Positions 7,659-16,251 of a stretch of DNA of 64,000 nucleotides are shown piece after piece. A program made the position numbers and the translations under genes. The notes beneath the pieces were generated by a model, which was not told where the DNA came from, did not search any database, and saw only the letters and a list, made by a program, of their open reading frames with translations. The stretch is from Fictibacillus fluitans (lineage in GTDB: Bacteria > Bacillota > Bacilli > Bacillales > Fictibacillaceae), in the NCBI RefSeq assembly GCF_030418125.1, contig NZ_JAUHTR010000008.1, forward strand, positions 183,027 through 247,026. Reading direction: 5' to 3'. Position 1 is the first letter of the stretch. The number at the start of each line of letters is the position of its first letter.

Positions 7659-8551
7659 CGAATATTATTGAAGTAAACCAGCTGACAAAATCGTTCGGCA
7701 GCGCCACCACGGTCAATGATGTCAGTTTTACAATTGAAGAGGGAAAAATCTATGGGTTGCTCGGAAGAAATGGCGCCGGTAAAACAACGATCATGAATAT
7801 GATTACCGCGCAGCTGTTTCCGACAAGCGGTGAAATCAAAGTGTTCGGAGAAGCCCCTTATGAGAATCAGTCCGTTCTCCGCCAGATCTGCTTCATTAAA
7901 GAAGGACAGCAGTATCCCCACCTTTTTCGCATTGCTGATGTACTGGATCTTTGCCCCTCGCTCTTTCCCAACTGGGATAATGAGTATGCCTACTCGTTAC
8001 TAGAAGAATACAAACTGCCAGTGAAACGGAAAATCAAGAAGCTATCAAGAGGAATGCTTTCTTCTGTCGGAATCGTGATCGGCCTCGCCAGCAGGGCACC
8101 GCTAACCATCTTTGACGAACCCTACCTGGGGCTTGATGCGGTTGCCAGAGGAATTTTTTATGACCGGCTGCTGGAGGATTATGCAAAGCACCCGCGGACG
8201 ATTATTCTCTCAACTCATCTAATTGATGAAGTAAGCCGGATGCTGGAGCATGTCTTGCTCCTCGATCAAGGAAAGCTGATCATCAATGAAGAAGTGGATG
8301 CCATTCGCGGCCGCGCGTATACAGCCATAGGCTCAGCCAAAATCATGGACTCTTTCATGTCAGGTAAACAAATCTTGCATCAGGAATCCATGGGCAGCAT
8401 CGTTTCAACTACCGTTTTTGAACCCCTCGATAAGCAAACCCGGATGGAAGCCGAAGAGCTCGGCTTGGAGATTACACCTGTGTCTCTCCAGCAGCTCATC
8501 ATCCATTTAACCAACAATACGCCGAAAAGAAAGGTGGACCTTAACCAATGA
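7655..8551 (+). CDS. ABC transporter ATP-binding protein
   Basis: 298-residue ATPase with Walker A GRNGAGKTT, signature-region KLSRGMLSSVGIVIGLA (a variant of LSGGM), Walker B LTIFDEPYLGLD and switch His in STHLIDE. A C-terminal extension (about 215-298) is typical of exporters regulated by GntR/YtrA proteins. It overlaps the regulator upstream and the permease downstream by four bases each, so the three genes are translationally coupled. The substrate is unknown. Confidence 0.85.
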   Translation: MTNIIEVNQLTKSFGSATTVNDVSFTIEEGKIYGLLGRNGAGKTTIMNMITAQLFPTSGEIKVFGEAPYENQSVLRQICFIKEGQQYPHLFRIADVLDLCPSLFPNWDNEYAYSLLEEYKLPVKRKIKKLSRGMLSSVGIVIGLASRAPLTIFDEPYLGLDAVARGIFYDRLLEDYAKHPRTIILSTHLIDEVSRMLEHVLLLDQGKLIINEEVDAIRGRAYTAIGSAKIMDSFMSGKQILHQESMGSIVSTTVFEPLDKQTRMEAEELGLEITPVSLQQLIIHLTNNTPKRKVDLNQ

Positions 8552-9234
8552 ATCCTATATCCCCGGTAATAAAAATTCACCTGAAGCACAAGCTGACCTG
8601 GATCGGTATGCCATGGATCATTTTGCTGTCGAGTTTCTTCATCAATTTAATTATCGCTTTTTTGATCGGTGATAAGGCTGGCTTTTACACAGGAGGGTTG
8701 GTTTCCATCTTTATCTACATGTTTGTTGCCGGTATGGTCACCCTCAATCAAACCTTTTCCTTTTCACTGGGACTGAGTGTACGGAGAAAAGATTACTTTT
8801 TTGGAACGCTGACAGTTATTGTTATGGCAAGCATCCTTTCAGCCATTGTCCTATCCCTGCTCTCCTATCTTGAAAGCAGTGTTACAAGCGGATGGGGATA
8901 TAACTTGCACTTCTTCAGTTTACTCCATTCATTTGATGCCAACAGCTTTTGGCAGTTCTGGATCTTCTTCGTCGTACTAATCAATACCTCCTTATCTGGC
9001 TTTGTCATATCAGGTATTTTCATCCGTTTCGGCTGGCCGGGAATGTATATTTTCTTTCTAATCGCCGCTATTCTTCTGTCCGTTATCACTTTTGCCTGCA
9101 CCTACTTCCACTGGTGGTCCACCCTCTTTCACTGGGTCGCAGACCATCCCAACATGCTTGCTTTCGACCTTCTGATCCTGAGCCTGATTTATGCTGTACT
9201 GTCTTATTTATTCCTGCGGAAAGCCACTGTATAA
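8548..9234 (+). CDS. ABC transporter permease
   Basis: 228-residue integral membrane protein with about six hydrophobic segments, e.g. MPWIILLSSFFINLIIAFLI, FIYMFVAGMVTL, TVIVMASILSAIVLSLL and LLILSLIYAVLSYLF. There is no large soluble domain. It pairs with the ATPase encoded just upstream, whose frame it overlaps. By family analogy the pair forms an exporter under GntR control. No substrate can be assigned. Confidence 0.8.
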   Translation: MNPISPVIKIHLKHKLTWIGMPWIILLSSFFINLIIAFLIGDKAGFYTGGLVSIFIYMFVAGMVTLNQTFSFSLGLSVRRKDYFFGTLTVIVMASILSAIVLSLLSYLESSVTSGWGYNLHFFSLLHSFDANSFWQFWIFFVVLINTSLSGFVISGIFIRFGWPGMYIFFLIAAILLSVITFACTYFHWWSTLFHWVADHPNMLAFDLLILSLIYAVLSYLFLRKATV

Positions 9235-9243
9235 AAGTGAATA

Positions 9244-9281
9244 CAAAAAGGAGCTTATCCTTGCAGGATGGCTCCTTTTGT
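9244..9281 (+). terminator. Intrinsic terminator after the ABC operon
   Basis: AAAAGGAGC and ATCC pair with GGAT and GCTCCTTTT around a ttgc loop, followed by TTTTG. It is almost a copy of the terminator at 7127-7165 on the other side of the operon. Confidence 0.8.
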
Positions 9282-9301
9282 TATTCAGCACCTAAGATGT
9301 T

Positions 9302-9751
9302 TTAGATAAAAACCGGGCCAAGCAGAACGAGGGCAATGCACAAATCAAGGACTGCACAAAACTCCGCATACCCCCGCCGGACGATCTTCCCGCTCTTAAA
9401 ATGAGCAATATCCCAAATGGCATGGCCGATATAACCTGCCGCCAGGAGAATCAGACCTGCTTCCCGGTCAACATAAACGGATACTAACGCAATCATACCA
9501 AAAATCCCTACTGCAATTGCCTGTATGAAGATGGTGCTCTTTTTGCGCAAATGCCCCCGGATCGCCCCGGAAATCGGATAGAAAAGCGCTATGAGAAACA
9601 GCAGCAAGGACATGGGATCCGTTGAAGCCGGAAGCCCTGATGCAGCAATTACCAGCGCCAGAATAGAGGGCCATCGTTTCTTCATCAATTCTACACAAAA
9701 ATAAGTCGTACTCCTTTTTTCCATTGGTTTAACGTTTGTGGATGACTCCAT
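9302..9751 (-). CDS. Conserved hypothetical membrane protein
   Basis: 149 residues with about four hydrophobic segments: WPSILALVIAASGL, DPMSLLLFLIALFYPISG, STIFIQAIAVGIFGMIALV and LDLCIALVLLGPVFI. A conserved-looking stretch reads LAAGYIGHAIWDIAHFKSGK. I do not recognise a functional family with confidence. ATG 9751 follows GAGGAG by 8 bases. The gene converges with the ABC operon and diverges from the histidine kinase gene at 9918. Confidence 0.65.
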   Translation of the reverse strand: MESSTNVKPMEKRSTTYFCVELMKKRWPSILALVIAASGLPASTDPMSLLLFLIALFYPISGAIRGHLRKKSTIFIQAIAVGIFGMIALVSVYVDREAGLILLAAGYIGHAIWDIAHFKSGKIVRRGYAEFCAVLDLCIALVLLGPVFI

Positions 9752-9879
9752 TTTTAACACTCCTCGTTTTTATGGTGTAATAAAAAATTATCATGAACGG
9801 CATTTTTTTAAATCCACCGAGAAGTTGATTTTTATTTTTAGGTCTACATCGATTGATTGAGGAGAGTGACTAAACCATC

Positions 9880-9888
9880 TGATATAAT
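9880..9888 (+). promoter_or_regulatory. Extended -10 promoter for the two-component operon
   Basis: TGATATAAT contains a consensus TATAAT (9883-9888) with the extended TGn motif. No convincing -35 hexamer lies 17 bases upstream, which fits an extended -10 promoter. It is 29 bases before the kinase start. Confidence 0.55.
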
Positions 9889-9917
9889 GAGAAAAACATC
9901 ATACAAAGGAAATGATA

Positions 9918-11075
9918 ATGAATATAAACATTGCCCGGTACTTTAACCAACAGGCCGTTCATATTACCTTTATCGTTATCTTTTTTATATTAATCCTGCC
10001 CGACCACCCCTCTCCGTATAAACCCATACTTATTTTTCATGCCATCTTTGCAGCTTGTTATGTTTGGATGGCTATGATGCTTAACGGCCAATGGAACTTC
10101 AAAAGGTTTTTCCTTGTAGTATGTGTTCTTGCGGCATTGATCTTCATCGTTCGTCTGCTCTTTTCCGATTATCCTGATCACCGCATGTTTTGGCCGATGC
10201 TGTACCTGCTGGGAACAGCACATTCGAAATGGAACCGATCGACCGTCATTCTTGCTGTCTTTACGGTCTGTTTTATTTTTTTCCTGATGCTGATAGACGG
10301 TTTATCCTTTGGGGCACTTATTGCAGCTGTTCTTATGTATGCAGCTGTCAGAAACCAAAGCCTCTTACGGGAAGCACATGATAAAAATGAAAAACAGCTG
10401 CAGCAATTGAATGATGCCTATTCCGAATTGCAGCAATCGTCCATACATACAATGAGATATGCTGCCCTTACAGAGCGCACAAGACTTGCGCGTGATATTC
10501 ATGATGGACTGGGACATCACATGACCTCGCTAATCGTTCAACTACAGGCATTAAAGCTGATGATTTCCAAGGAGCCAGCAGCAGCGGAAGAAAGCGTAGA
10601 CGACATTCTTAAGATTGCCAGAAATGGGCTGGAGGAAATAAGATCTTCCGTCAAGGAATGGTCGAACGATGAAAAAGGACTGGGACCTGTCGCATTACAA
10701 GGCCTTGTTTCCCTAATGGAAGGCCATTCCCTGATGAAGATCGCCTATAAAGAAACTGGCATTATCAGTGAGTGGACGGTTGAATGCAGTGTCATTCTGT
10801 ACCGGATTCTGCAAGAAGCCTTGACGAATATTCTTAAACATGCTGATGCGACCGAGGTCAATATTATCGTGAAGGAAGAAAATGAATATGTAGAAATGCT
10901 CATAACGGATGACGGCCATTTCAGCAGTGAAAAGCCGTTGAATCTTGGCTTTGGTTTAAGCGGTATGATGGAAAGGTGCAAATCAGCTGGCGGCAGTATC
11001 CACTTTTCGGCAAACTCTCCGAAGGGTTTAAAGATAAAAGCAAAGATACCGCTGAATTTTACCGCCAGCGTTTAA
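9918..11075 (+). CDS. NarL-type two-component sensor histidine kinase
   Basis: 385 residues. About five hydrophobic segments (12-140) anchor it. A short coiled linker (NEKQLQQLNDAYSELQQ) leads to a HisKA_3 domain with phospho-acceptor His in ERTRLARDIHDGLGHH, then HATPase_c with N box (LQEALTNILKHADATE) and GFGLSGM. This is the LiaS/DesK/YxjM class, in which the membrane domain senses envelope or lipid changes. ATG 9918 is preferred to ATG 9912 because AAAGGA lies 7 bases before it. The partner regulator follows after 16 bases. The signal is unknown. Confidence 0.87.
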   Translation: MNINIARYFNQQAVHITFIVIFFILILPDHPSPYKPILIFHAIFAACYVWMAMMLNGQWNFKRFFLVVCVLAALIFIVRLLFSDYPDHRMFWPMLYLLGTAHSKWNRSTVILAVFTVCFIFFLMLIDGLSFGALIAAVLMYAAVRNQSLLREAHDKNEKQLQQLNDAYSELQQSSIHTMRYAALTERTRLARDIHDGLGHHMTSLIVQLQALKLMISKEPAAAEESVDDILKIARNGLEEIRSSVKEWSNDEKGLGPVALQGLVSLMEGHSLMKIAYKETGIISEWTVECSVILYRILQEALTNILKHADATEVNIIVKEENEYVEMLITDDGHFSSEKPLNLGFGLSGMMERCKSAGGSIHFSANSPKGLKIKAKIPLNFTASV

Positions 11076-11091
11076 TTTGAGGAGACTGAAT

Positions 11092-11766
11092 ATGCCAACC
11101 GAAAAAATGATTCGAATCGTGCTTGCAGATGACCAGCCGTTTATTCGTAAAGGATTGCGTTACGTATTGGACATACAGGAAGACATGCAGGTGGTCGGAG
11201 AGGCTTCGAGCGGTGAGGAAGCGGTCGATGTTGCTTTATCTCATGTTCCCAACCTCGTCCTCATGGATATCCGGATGCCCGGAGGAACGGGGATTACAGC
11301 CACAAAGTCAATTATTGAAGCTCTGCCCGGCACAAAAGTCGTGCTCTTAACCACATTTGATGTGGAACAGTATGTATTTGAAGGGATTCGCGCAGGCGCA
11401 TCGGGGTACTTGCTGAAGGACACTGAAACCGAAGAGCTGTTGGCTGGAATAAGAGCCATGCACCGGGGAGCCACTCTGTTTAATAGCAGCACGGCCAAAC
11501 AGGCGCTTGACCAAATTTTAACTTCAAACACCACGGATCAACTGCATGCAGCAGCCCAACAGTCGCTGATCGAGCCCTTAACCAAGCGTGAAACCGAAGT
11601 GCTGCAGCTGCTGGCTTATGGCAAAAGAAACCAAGAAATTTCATCTGTCTTATGCATTTCTGAGGCCACTACAAAGACTCATATCCACCATATCATGCAA
11701 AAACTCGGTGTCCGGGACCGCACACAGGCGGTTGTCGCTGCCATGCGGATGAAGCTTGTGAAATAG
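11092..11766 (+). CDS. NarL/LuxR-family response regulator
   Basis: 224 residues. The receiver domain has the acidic pair in LADDQPF, phospho-acceptor Asp in LVLMDIRMPGGTG, and conserved Thr and Lys in LLTTFD and LLKDTE. It is followed by a LuxR helix-turn-helix (LTKRETEVLQLLAYGKRNQEIS ... TKTHIHHIMQKLGVRDR). ATG 11092 lies 7 bases after GAGGAG and replaces a TTG-initiated longer frame. It is cognate to the adjacent kinase. No ABC target operon directly follows, so the regulon lies elsewhere or includes its own promoter. Confidence 0.87.
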   Translation: MPTEKMIRIVLADDQPFIRKGLRYVLDIQEDMQVVGEASSGEEAVDVALSHVPNLVLMDIRMPGGTGITATKSIIEALPGTKVVLLTTFDVEQYVFEGIRAGASGYLLKDTETEELLAGIRAMHRGATLFNSSTAKQALDQILTSNTTDQLHAAAQQSLIEPLTKRETEVLQLLAYGKRNQEISSVLCISEATTKTHIHHIMQKLGVRDRTQAVVAAMRMKLVK

Positions 11767-11795
11767 AAATTTCTTTAGGACCATCTCTCCAACTT

Positions 11796-11993
11796 TCAAA
11801 GCTGGAAACGAATTCTTTTTTTACCGTCTTGTTGCCTTTCCTTTTCTTTATGTTGAACTTCTGCCTCATCATAGTGATCTTCACAAAAGTAACCAATCAA
11901 CGTTTCTTTACCATGAACAGGTGTTAACACCTTCACCTCGAACTTACTTCTTGAACAAGTCATGCAAAAAGAACTTTTATCACATTTACTCAT
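11796..11993 (-). CDS. Small Cys-containing hypothetical protein
   Basis: 65 residues starting MSKCDKSSFCMTC, with cysteines at 4, 10 and 13 (CxxC) and a later Cys-x2-His pair (YFCEDHYDE). This spacing suggests a small zinc-ribbon-like fold. The C terminus is highly charged (KEKERQQDGKKRIR). GAGG precedes ATG by 8 bases. It converges with the response regulator. No family recognised. Confidence 0.55.
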   Translation of the reverse strand: MSKCDKSSFCMTCSRSKFEVKVLTPVHGKETLIGYFCEDHYDEAEVQHKEKERQQDGKKRIRFQL

Positions 11994-12151
11994 GACATCG
12001 CCTCAATTTATAACCGAAATTTCCATCACCCATATCTAAATGGTACTATATTCCTTCCCGGTATGGTATTGATAAAATGAGCCTCTGGACCCAGGACTGA
12101 AGCAAAAGAAATTCGATAACTTTATCAACCCTGCAACATGCACATTTGCTT

Positions 12152-12949
12152 TTAAAGAGATGTCTTTACAGCTGGATTGGGGTCTAACGGGCTTTTTTCC
12201 TTTACTTGCTTTAACGTCGCTACGATCAGAAAACTAACGATCACCAGCAAGAGCCACGAACTCACCTTCCCCAGATGAACGAGACTCCAAGCTCCGGCTT
12301 GATTGGGGTATTGCCAGGCTCCAAAGAATGTTGCGATATTTTCAGCGATCCATATAAAAAATCCGATGAGTACAAAAGAAAGTGCGAGAGGCATGCGGTA
12401 ACGGGTCCCATTAACATCATATGTCACCCACGATTTCCAAAAGACGACGAGTACAAGTCCTGATAACCACCAGCGAACGTCCATCCAATAATGGTGGGTG
12501 AAAAAATTCAAATAAATCATCGAGGCAAGAGATACCACCACCAAAAACGGCGGCCACTTAACCAGTTCAACATTTAGCCTTCTCCAAGCCTGGCACAGAT
12601 AACTGGCTACACTCGCGTACATGAATCCACTGTACAAAGGCACTCCATAGACTTTGAAAAATCCATCCCCGGGATAAGCCCAGGAACCCATATGCACCTT
12701 AAAAAGCTCAAGAGTAAGCCCGATCAAGTGGAATAACGTGATTACCTTCAATTCATCCCGTGTTTCAAGGCCAGAGCGTACCATCCACCATTGCATCAGG
12801 ACGCATATGATGAGCAGCCAATCATATCGTGCCAAAAATGGAAGCGAAAGAATTTTTGTGAGAGCCAGCGAGGCAAAAATAACAACAGGAAACAGACAGG
12901 ACAGAGCTTGCTCCCAACCAAAGCGAATGAGTTGTTTTAGTGGTCCCAT
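12152..12949 (-). CDS. DUF817 family membrane protein
   Basis: 265 residues with about seven to eight membrane segments and the family-typical aromatic motifs VHMGSWAYPG, GVPLYSGFMYASVASYL, FTHHYWMDVRWW and FGAWQYPNQ. The function of DUF817 is unknown. The start at ATG 12949 is supported by TGGAGG 8 bases upstream, and that site overlaps an alternative upstream ATG. The YozG/YoaS-like pair lies upstream on the same strand, 33 bases away, and may be cotranscribed. Confidence 0.8.
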   Translation of the reverse strand: MGPLKQLIRFGWEQALSCLFPVVIFASLALTKILSLPFLARYDWLLIICVLMQWWMVRSGLETRDELKVITLFHLIGLTLELFKVHMGSWAYPGDGFFKVYGVPLYSGFMYASVASYLCQAWRRLNVELVKWPPFLVVVSLASMIYLNFFTHHYWMDVRWWLSGLVLVVFWKSWVTYDVNGTRYRMPLALSFVLIGFFIWIAENIATFFGAWQYPNQAGAWSLVHLGKVSSWLLLVIVSFLIVATLKQVKEKSPLDPNPAVKTSL

Positions 12950-12982
12950 GAATTCAGCCTCCATTTTTTCATATCTACATTA

Positions 12983-13192
12983 TTAATCTTCATTTCGATA
13001 TTCCAGGATATCTCCGGGCTGGCATTCCAACGCTTTACAAATCGCCTCCAGCGTGGTTAATCGTATTGCTTTCGCCTTCCCGTTTTTCAAGATAGAAAGG
13101 TTCGCCATTGTGATTCCCACCCGCTCCGAAAGCTCGGTTACACTCATTTTCCGTTTAGCCAGCATCACATCAATATTGATTATAATTGCCAT
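12983..13192 (-). CDS. YozG-like XRE-family helix-turn-helix regulator
   Basis: 69-residue single-domain HTH protein (SVTELSERVGITMANLSILKNGK, recognition helix about 25-40), ending LECQPGDILEYRNED. This compact Cro/C1-type regulator is typically encoded next to a DUF2975 membrane protein, as yozG-yoaS in B. subtilis. The DUF2975 gene is 10 bases upstream here. It probably autoregulates the pair. The targets are unknown. Confidence 0.82.
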   Translation of the reverse strand: MAIIINIDVMLAKRKMSVTELSERVGITMANLSILKNGKAKAIRLTTLEAICKALECQPGDILEYRNED

Positions 13193-13201
13193 GTCATCAC
13201 C

Positions 13202-13681
13202 TCAGACTACTAAGTCATTTTCTGATTTTATATCAATGGCATCTTGTAAAAGCCTTTGAAGTACAGCAGCAAAAACAGAAATCACGATGGAGGCAAAAAT
13301 AATCACAAGTCCAATGACGATAATTCCCGGGGCATCATCCATCTGCGCCAGAAGGTAAAAGATCGGCATGCCCAATCCGATCAGAATGCTGATTGTGATT
13401 GCACAGTACTTTATCTTCTTTAACGCTCTTACAGACCGTTCAGAGAAAGCCACATTCCTGTCAATGTAGTTTAAAAGCCTGAAAGCTTGATACAGAGCAA
13501 AGTAAAAAGGTATAGCGGATGCGTATAAATCCAGATAAACAAGATATTTCAAATACCCTTGCTTAGGATTCACTGCGATGTATTTTGCGATCTCGGGCAC
13601 CAAAAAAATGCACATGGCAAGAACGGGCAATCCAATAAGAAATAGCGCTATTTTTAAAAAGAGTGTTGATACGCGTTTCAC
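13202..13681 (-). CDS. DUF2975 (YoaS-like) membrane protein
   Basis: 159 residues with four membrane segments: LFLKIALFLIGLPVLAMCIFLV, LDLYASAIPFYFALYQAF, IKYCAITISILIGLGMPIFY and GIIVIGLVIIFASIVISVFAAVL. Family DUF2975, function unknown, usually coupled to a YozG-type HTH gene as here. GTG 13681 is chosen because GAGG lies 8 bases upstream. The longer frame adds 23 residues that do not look like this family's N terminus. Confidence 0.78.
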   Translation of the reverse strand: MKRVSTLFLKIALFLIGLPVLAMCIFLVPEIAKYIAVNPKQGYLKYLVYLDLYASAIPFYFALYQAFRLLNYIDRNVAFSERSVRALKKIKYCAITISILIGLGMPIFYLLAQMDDAPGIIVIGLVIIFASIVISVFAAVLQRLLQDAIDIKSENDLVV

Positions 13682-13810
13682 AGAAAACACCTCACTTATA
13701 TATTGTCCATTTAAATTTAACATGGTATTTATCGTTTTACAATAAATCATTATTGTTTTTTATTATATTATTGTTGATACTTAATTATCCCTTATGTTTT
13801 GAGGCAGTAA

Positions 13811-13848
13811 AAAAAGGCCTCTATTTTTATAAAGATAGAGACCTTTTT
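13811..13848 (-). terminator. Intrinsic terminator downstream of fra
   Basis: AAAAAGGCCTCTAT pairs with ATAGAGACCTTTTT around a 10-nt loop, with T-runs on both strands. It lies 23 bases after the fra stop on the minus strand and upstream of the yoaS-like gene, isolating the two. Confidence 0.8.
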
Positions 13849-13870
13849 GCTGAAATCGAAAGGGTATGGA

Positions 13871-14242
13871 TTATTCCCTCCAAAACTTCGTATATTCTGC
13901 TTTATCCTGAATGTTAAATTTGATGATTTTCTCAAGCAGTTCATAATTGATCGGCTTTTTCCACGGTATCCGGAACAGGCCTTTGGTTGAACTGTAGCCC
14001 GCTTGTGCAATGTCATCGGCGAAGTGAGCCATACAAACCTCTTCGGGTGCCACGCTAAAATGATGCTTCGCTGTGGAAAAGCCAATGATAAAGGTGCCGT
14101 GATCAGTATACATGGGCGTATTCCACTTGATCTGTGGTTCCATATCCCGGAATTGATCAGCTACCCACATTAGGATTTCCTCCATTCGAGTGCGGTGTTC
14201 GGGATTATCAATGCCTGCTAAATATTTCTCAAAAACTTCCAT
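13871..14242 (-). CDS. fra: Frataxin-like iron chaperone Fra (YdhG, DUF1801)
   Basis: 123 residues, near full-length match to remembered B. subtilis YdhG/Fra: the start [17 protein letters not shown], central [37 protein letters not shown] and C-terminal FW. Fra supplies iron to Fe-S cluster assembly and heme maturation in B. subtilis. ATG follows AAGGAGG by 6 bases. It is alone, with a terminator downstream, and the aldo/keto reductase gene is 37 bases upstream on the same strand. Confidence 0.88.
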   Translation of the reverse strand: MEVFEKYLAGIDNPEHRTRMEEILMWVADQFRDMEPQIKWNTPMYTDHGTFIIGFSTAKHHFSVAPEEVCMAHFADDIAQAGYSSTKGLFRIPWKKPINYELLEKIIKFNIQDKAEYTKFWRE

Positions 14243-14279
14243 CCTCTTCCTCCTTGACTAGTGATCACAACATAATAAA

Positions 14280-15131
14280 TTACTTGATAACCGGGAAAGT
14301 AAGCTCGATCTGTTCAAGATCCTCTTCTTCCAGTTTAAATCGTAATGCATTCAGGTTATCTTTGATATGCTCCTTACTTGCTGCTTTTGGGATTGTAACA
14401 AGCGGTTCCTGCCTTAACACCCAATTTAATGCCACTTGATAGGCCGATGCATGATATTTATTCGCTATATCGTCCAATACCTCCCGTTCTCTTGAACCCG
14501 TTTCAGGAAACCCGGCCATGCCAAAGACTTTCGGGGCATAACCGAAGGGGGAATATCCCATGACGGTGAGGTTGTTTTCCTTGCAATAGGGCAGCACATC
14601 TCGCTCGGCCCTTCTATCATTCAAGTGGTAGGCGACTTGATTGCAAACAAGCGGAATACTGCCTAAGTGATGCTGCGCTTCTTGCATCAATTGCGGTGAG
14701 AAATTACTGACCCCCACATTTTTCACCAAGCTCTTTCTAACCAACTCAGCCATGGCTTCCATTGTCTCCGCCAGCTCAAACTCTTCGCTCGGCCAGTGCT
14801 GTAAATACAGATCAATAGTATTCGTTTTTAAACGTTCCAAACTGTCTTCTGCTGCTCTCAGTACACCTTGATAGGAACAGTTTTTTGCCGATACTTTCGT
14901 AACAAGAAATACTTCTTTTCTCACATCCCGTATGGCTTGGCCAACAACTTTCTCTGCTCCGCCCTTTCCGTATTCCTCTGCCGTATCGATTAATGTGAGA
15001 CCTTGTTCTATGCCGAAGCGAAGTGCCTCAATTTCTTGTTTTTCAGTGACTTTATTCTCGCCCATCTTCCAGGTTCCCTGTCCGATAGCAGGTATTCGTT
15101 CCGATGTGTTTGCAAGTCTGCGATATAACAT
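14280..15131 (-). CDS. Aldo/keto reductase
   Basis: 283-residue (beta/alpha)8 NADPH-dependent oxidoreductase. The catalytic tetrad is visible as Asp and Tyr in LIDTAEEYGKGGAE, Lys in FLVTKVSAKN and His in LYLQHWPS. The cofactor region reads LVTIPKAASKEHIKDN. It reduces aldehydes or ketones, but the substrate is not predictable. AAAGGAGG sits 5 bases before ATG. It forms a run of short minus-strand metabolic genes with the GNAT gene 34 bases upstream. Confidence 0.87.
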   Translation of the reverse strand: MLYRRLANTSERIPAIGQGTWKMGENKVTEKQEIEALRFGIEQGLTLIDTAEEYGKGGAEKVVGQAIRDVRKEVFLVTKVSAKNCSYQGVLRAAEDSLERLKTNTIDLYLQHWPSEEFELAETMEAMAELVRKSLVKNVGVSNFSPQLMQEAQHHLGSIPLVCNQVAYHLNDRRAERDVLPYCKENNLTVMGYSPFGYAPKVFGMAGFPETGSREREVLDDIANKYHASAYQVALNWVLRQEPLVTIPKAASKEHIKDNLNALRFKLEEEDLEQIELTFPVIK

Positions 15132-15165
15132 AGCTTCCTCCTTTTATTCTTTTTTCTTATGTACG

Positions 15166-15612
15166 TTACTCCACTAGCTTCTTTTCAAGAATGATTTTAG
15201 GTTCTCCCTCGCCATCCGTATAGGTACCAATGATATCAAACCCTGATTTAATATTTAGAATGAGCATGCTGCGCCACTTGTTTTTGGTTTTTGTTTGCAC
15301 GGCTTTGTACCCGCTGGCTTTAAGGTACTGATGCTGCTGTTTCATCAGCTTTGAGGCAATACCATGATTTCTATAGTTAGCCTTCACCCCGCCCAGCCAG
15401 CTATAAAACTGCTCCCGGTTAAGCGCGTAACCTATTTTATAACCGATTATCTTTTCTCCATACACTGCCACCTCCATTTTCAAATCAGGTTTTTCTTTCA
15501 TCCGGCCGGCCAGATCATCTGAACTGCCAAAGATATCATTATGCAAGTGGGTGATGCCCTCTACTGTCTTAGTATCGGGATATGTATCAAAATGAAAATA
15601 CTCAATCGCCAT
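15166..15612 (-). CDS. GNAT family N-acetyltransferase
   Basis: 148 residues of GNAT fold. Motif A is visible in VKANYRNHGIASKLMKQQHQYLKASG (acetyl-CoA pyrophosphate loop R-x2-G-I-A). Motif B follows with QTKTKNKWRSMLILNIKSGF. The acceptor substrate is unknown. AGGAG lies 10 bases before ATG. Confidence 0.8.
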   Translation of the reverse strand: MAIEYFHFDTYPDTKTVEGITHLHNDIFGSSDDLAGRMKEKPDLKMEVAVYGEKIIGYKIGYALNREQFYSWLGGVKANYRNHGIASKLMKQQHQYLKASGYKAVQTKTKNKWRSMLILNIKSGFDIIGTYTDGEGEPKIILEKKLVE

Positions 15613-15670
15613 GTGGATTCTTCTCCTATTCTAGCAACTTTTTCATATCTCTTCTTCATTACTCTCTGAC

Positions 15671-15701
15671 AAAAAGCGGATACCCTGTTACAGATATCCG
15701 C
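15671..15701 (-). terminator. Intrinsic terminator after the VOC gene
   Basis: GCGGATA and TATCCGC form the stem, followed on the minus strand by TTTTTG. It lies 10 bases past the stop of the VOC gene at 15711. Confidence 0.85.
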
Positions 15702-15710
15702 CAATTGTTA

Positions 15711-16094
15711 CTACGGTTTCCTTTTACAAACAATATGAATTGAATTACCATCTGGATCTTCTACATAGCCCGCTCTCAGATTTAGGAAATCGTGCGGTTC
15801 TGATACCACTGTGACACCATGTTTTGATAAATATTCAATGGCTGAATCTGCATCTTCCGTCCATAACACAATCTCACAACCTTCATTCTTACCAGGTGTT
15901 AAACCATGAACGTCTCTAGCTGATTCCTTAGTGGCTATCCCTAAACAAAAACCATCCAGTACTAATTCGTGATGTGTTGCTTTACCCTCAATCTCTGCGG
16001 TGAAGGTTAACTTAAAACCAAGTCTTTCATAAAATGCTTTGGATTCCTCCAAATGATCAACATACAAATTAATTTGTGGTGATTTAAACTCCAT
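15711..16094 (-). CDS. VOC (glyoxalase-like) family protein
   Basis: 127 residues. Paired beta-alpha-beta modules begin INLYVDHLEESKAFYERLGFK and end VEDPDGNSIHIVCKRKP, with metal-ligand-type residues in HHELVLDG and the final DPDGN-x-I motif. Related to fosfomycin/bleomycin-resistance-type and dioxygenase-like VOC proteins, with no specific function assignable. ATG 16094 follows a GGAGGGG site by 7 bases. The longer frame has no site. Confidence 0.75.
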   Translation of the reverse strand: MEFKSPQINLYVDHLEESKAFYERLGFKLTFTAEIEGKATHHELVLDGFCLGIATKESARDVHGLTPGKNEGCEIVLWTEDADSAIEYLSKHGVTVVSEPHDFLNLRAGYVEDPDGNSIHIVCKRKP

Positions 16095-16169
16095 TAAAAA
16101 TCCCCTCCTTTTTCGTACTTCAAGATTCGATAGGTTCATTCTTGTTTCCTTCTTTCGTTTTCGGAATAA

Positions 16170-16196
16170 AAAAAGAGAGTAATATCACTATTACTC
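16170..16196 (-). terminator. Intrinsic terminator after the methyltransferase pseudogene
   Basis: GAGTAATA and TATTACTC form an 8-bp stem with a 4-nt loop, followed on the minus strand by a long T-run. It lies about 55 bases past the pseudogene stop at 16252. Confidence 0.8.
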
Positions 16197-16251
16197 CCTT
16201 CTGCTTCAGACGCTTATTAACCTGTTTATTATCTTTTAACATTCACCTTTG

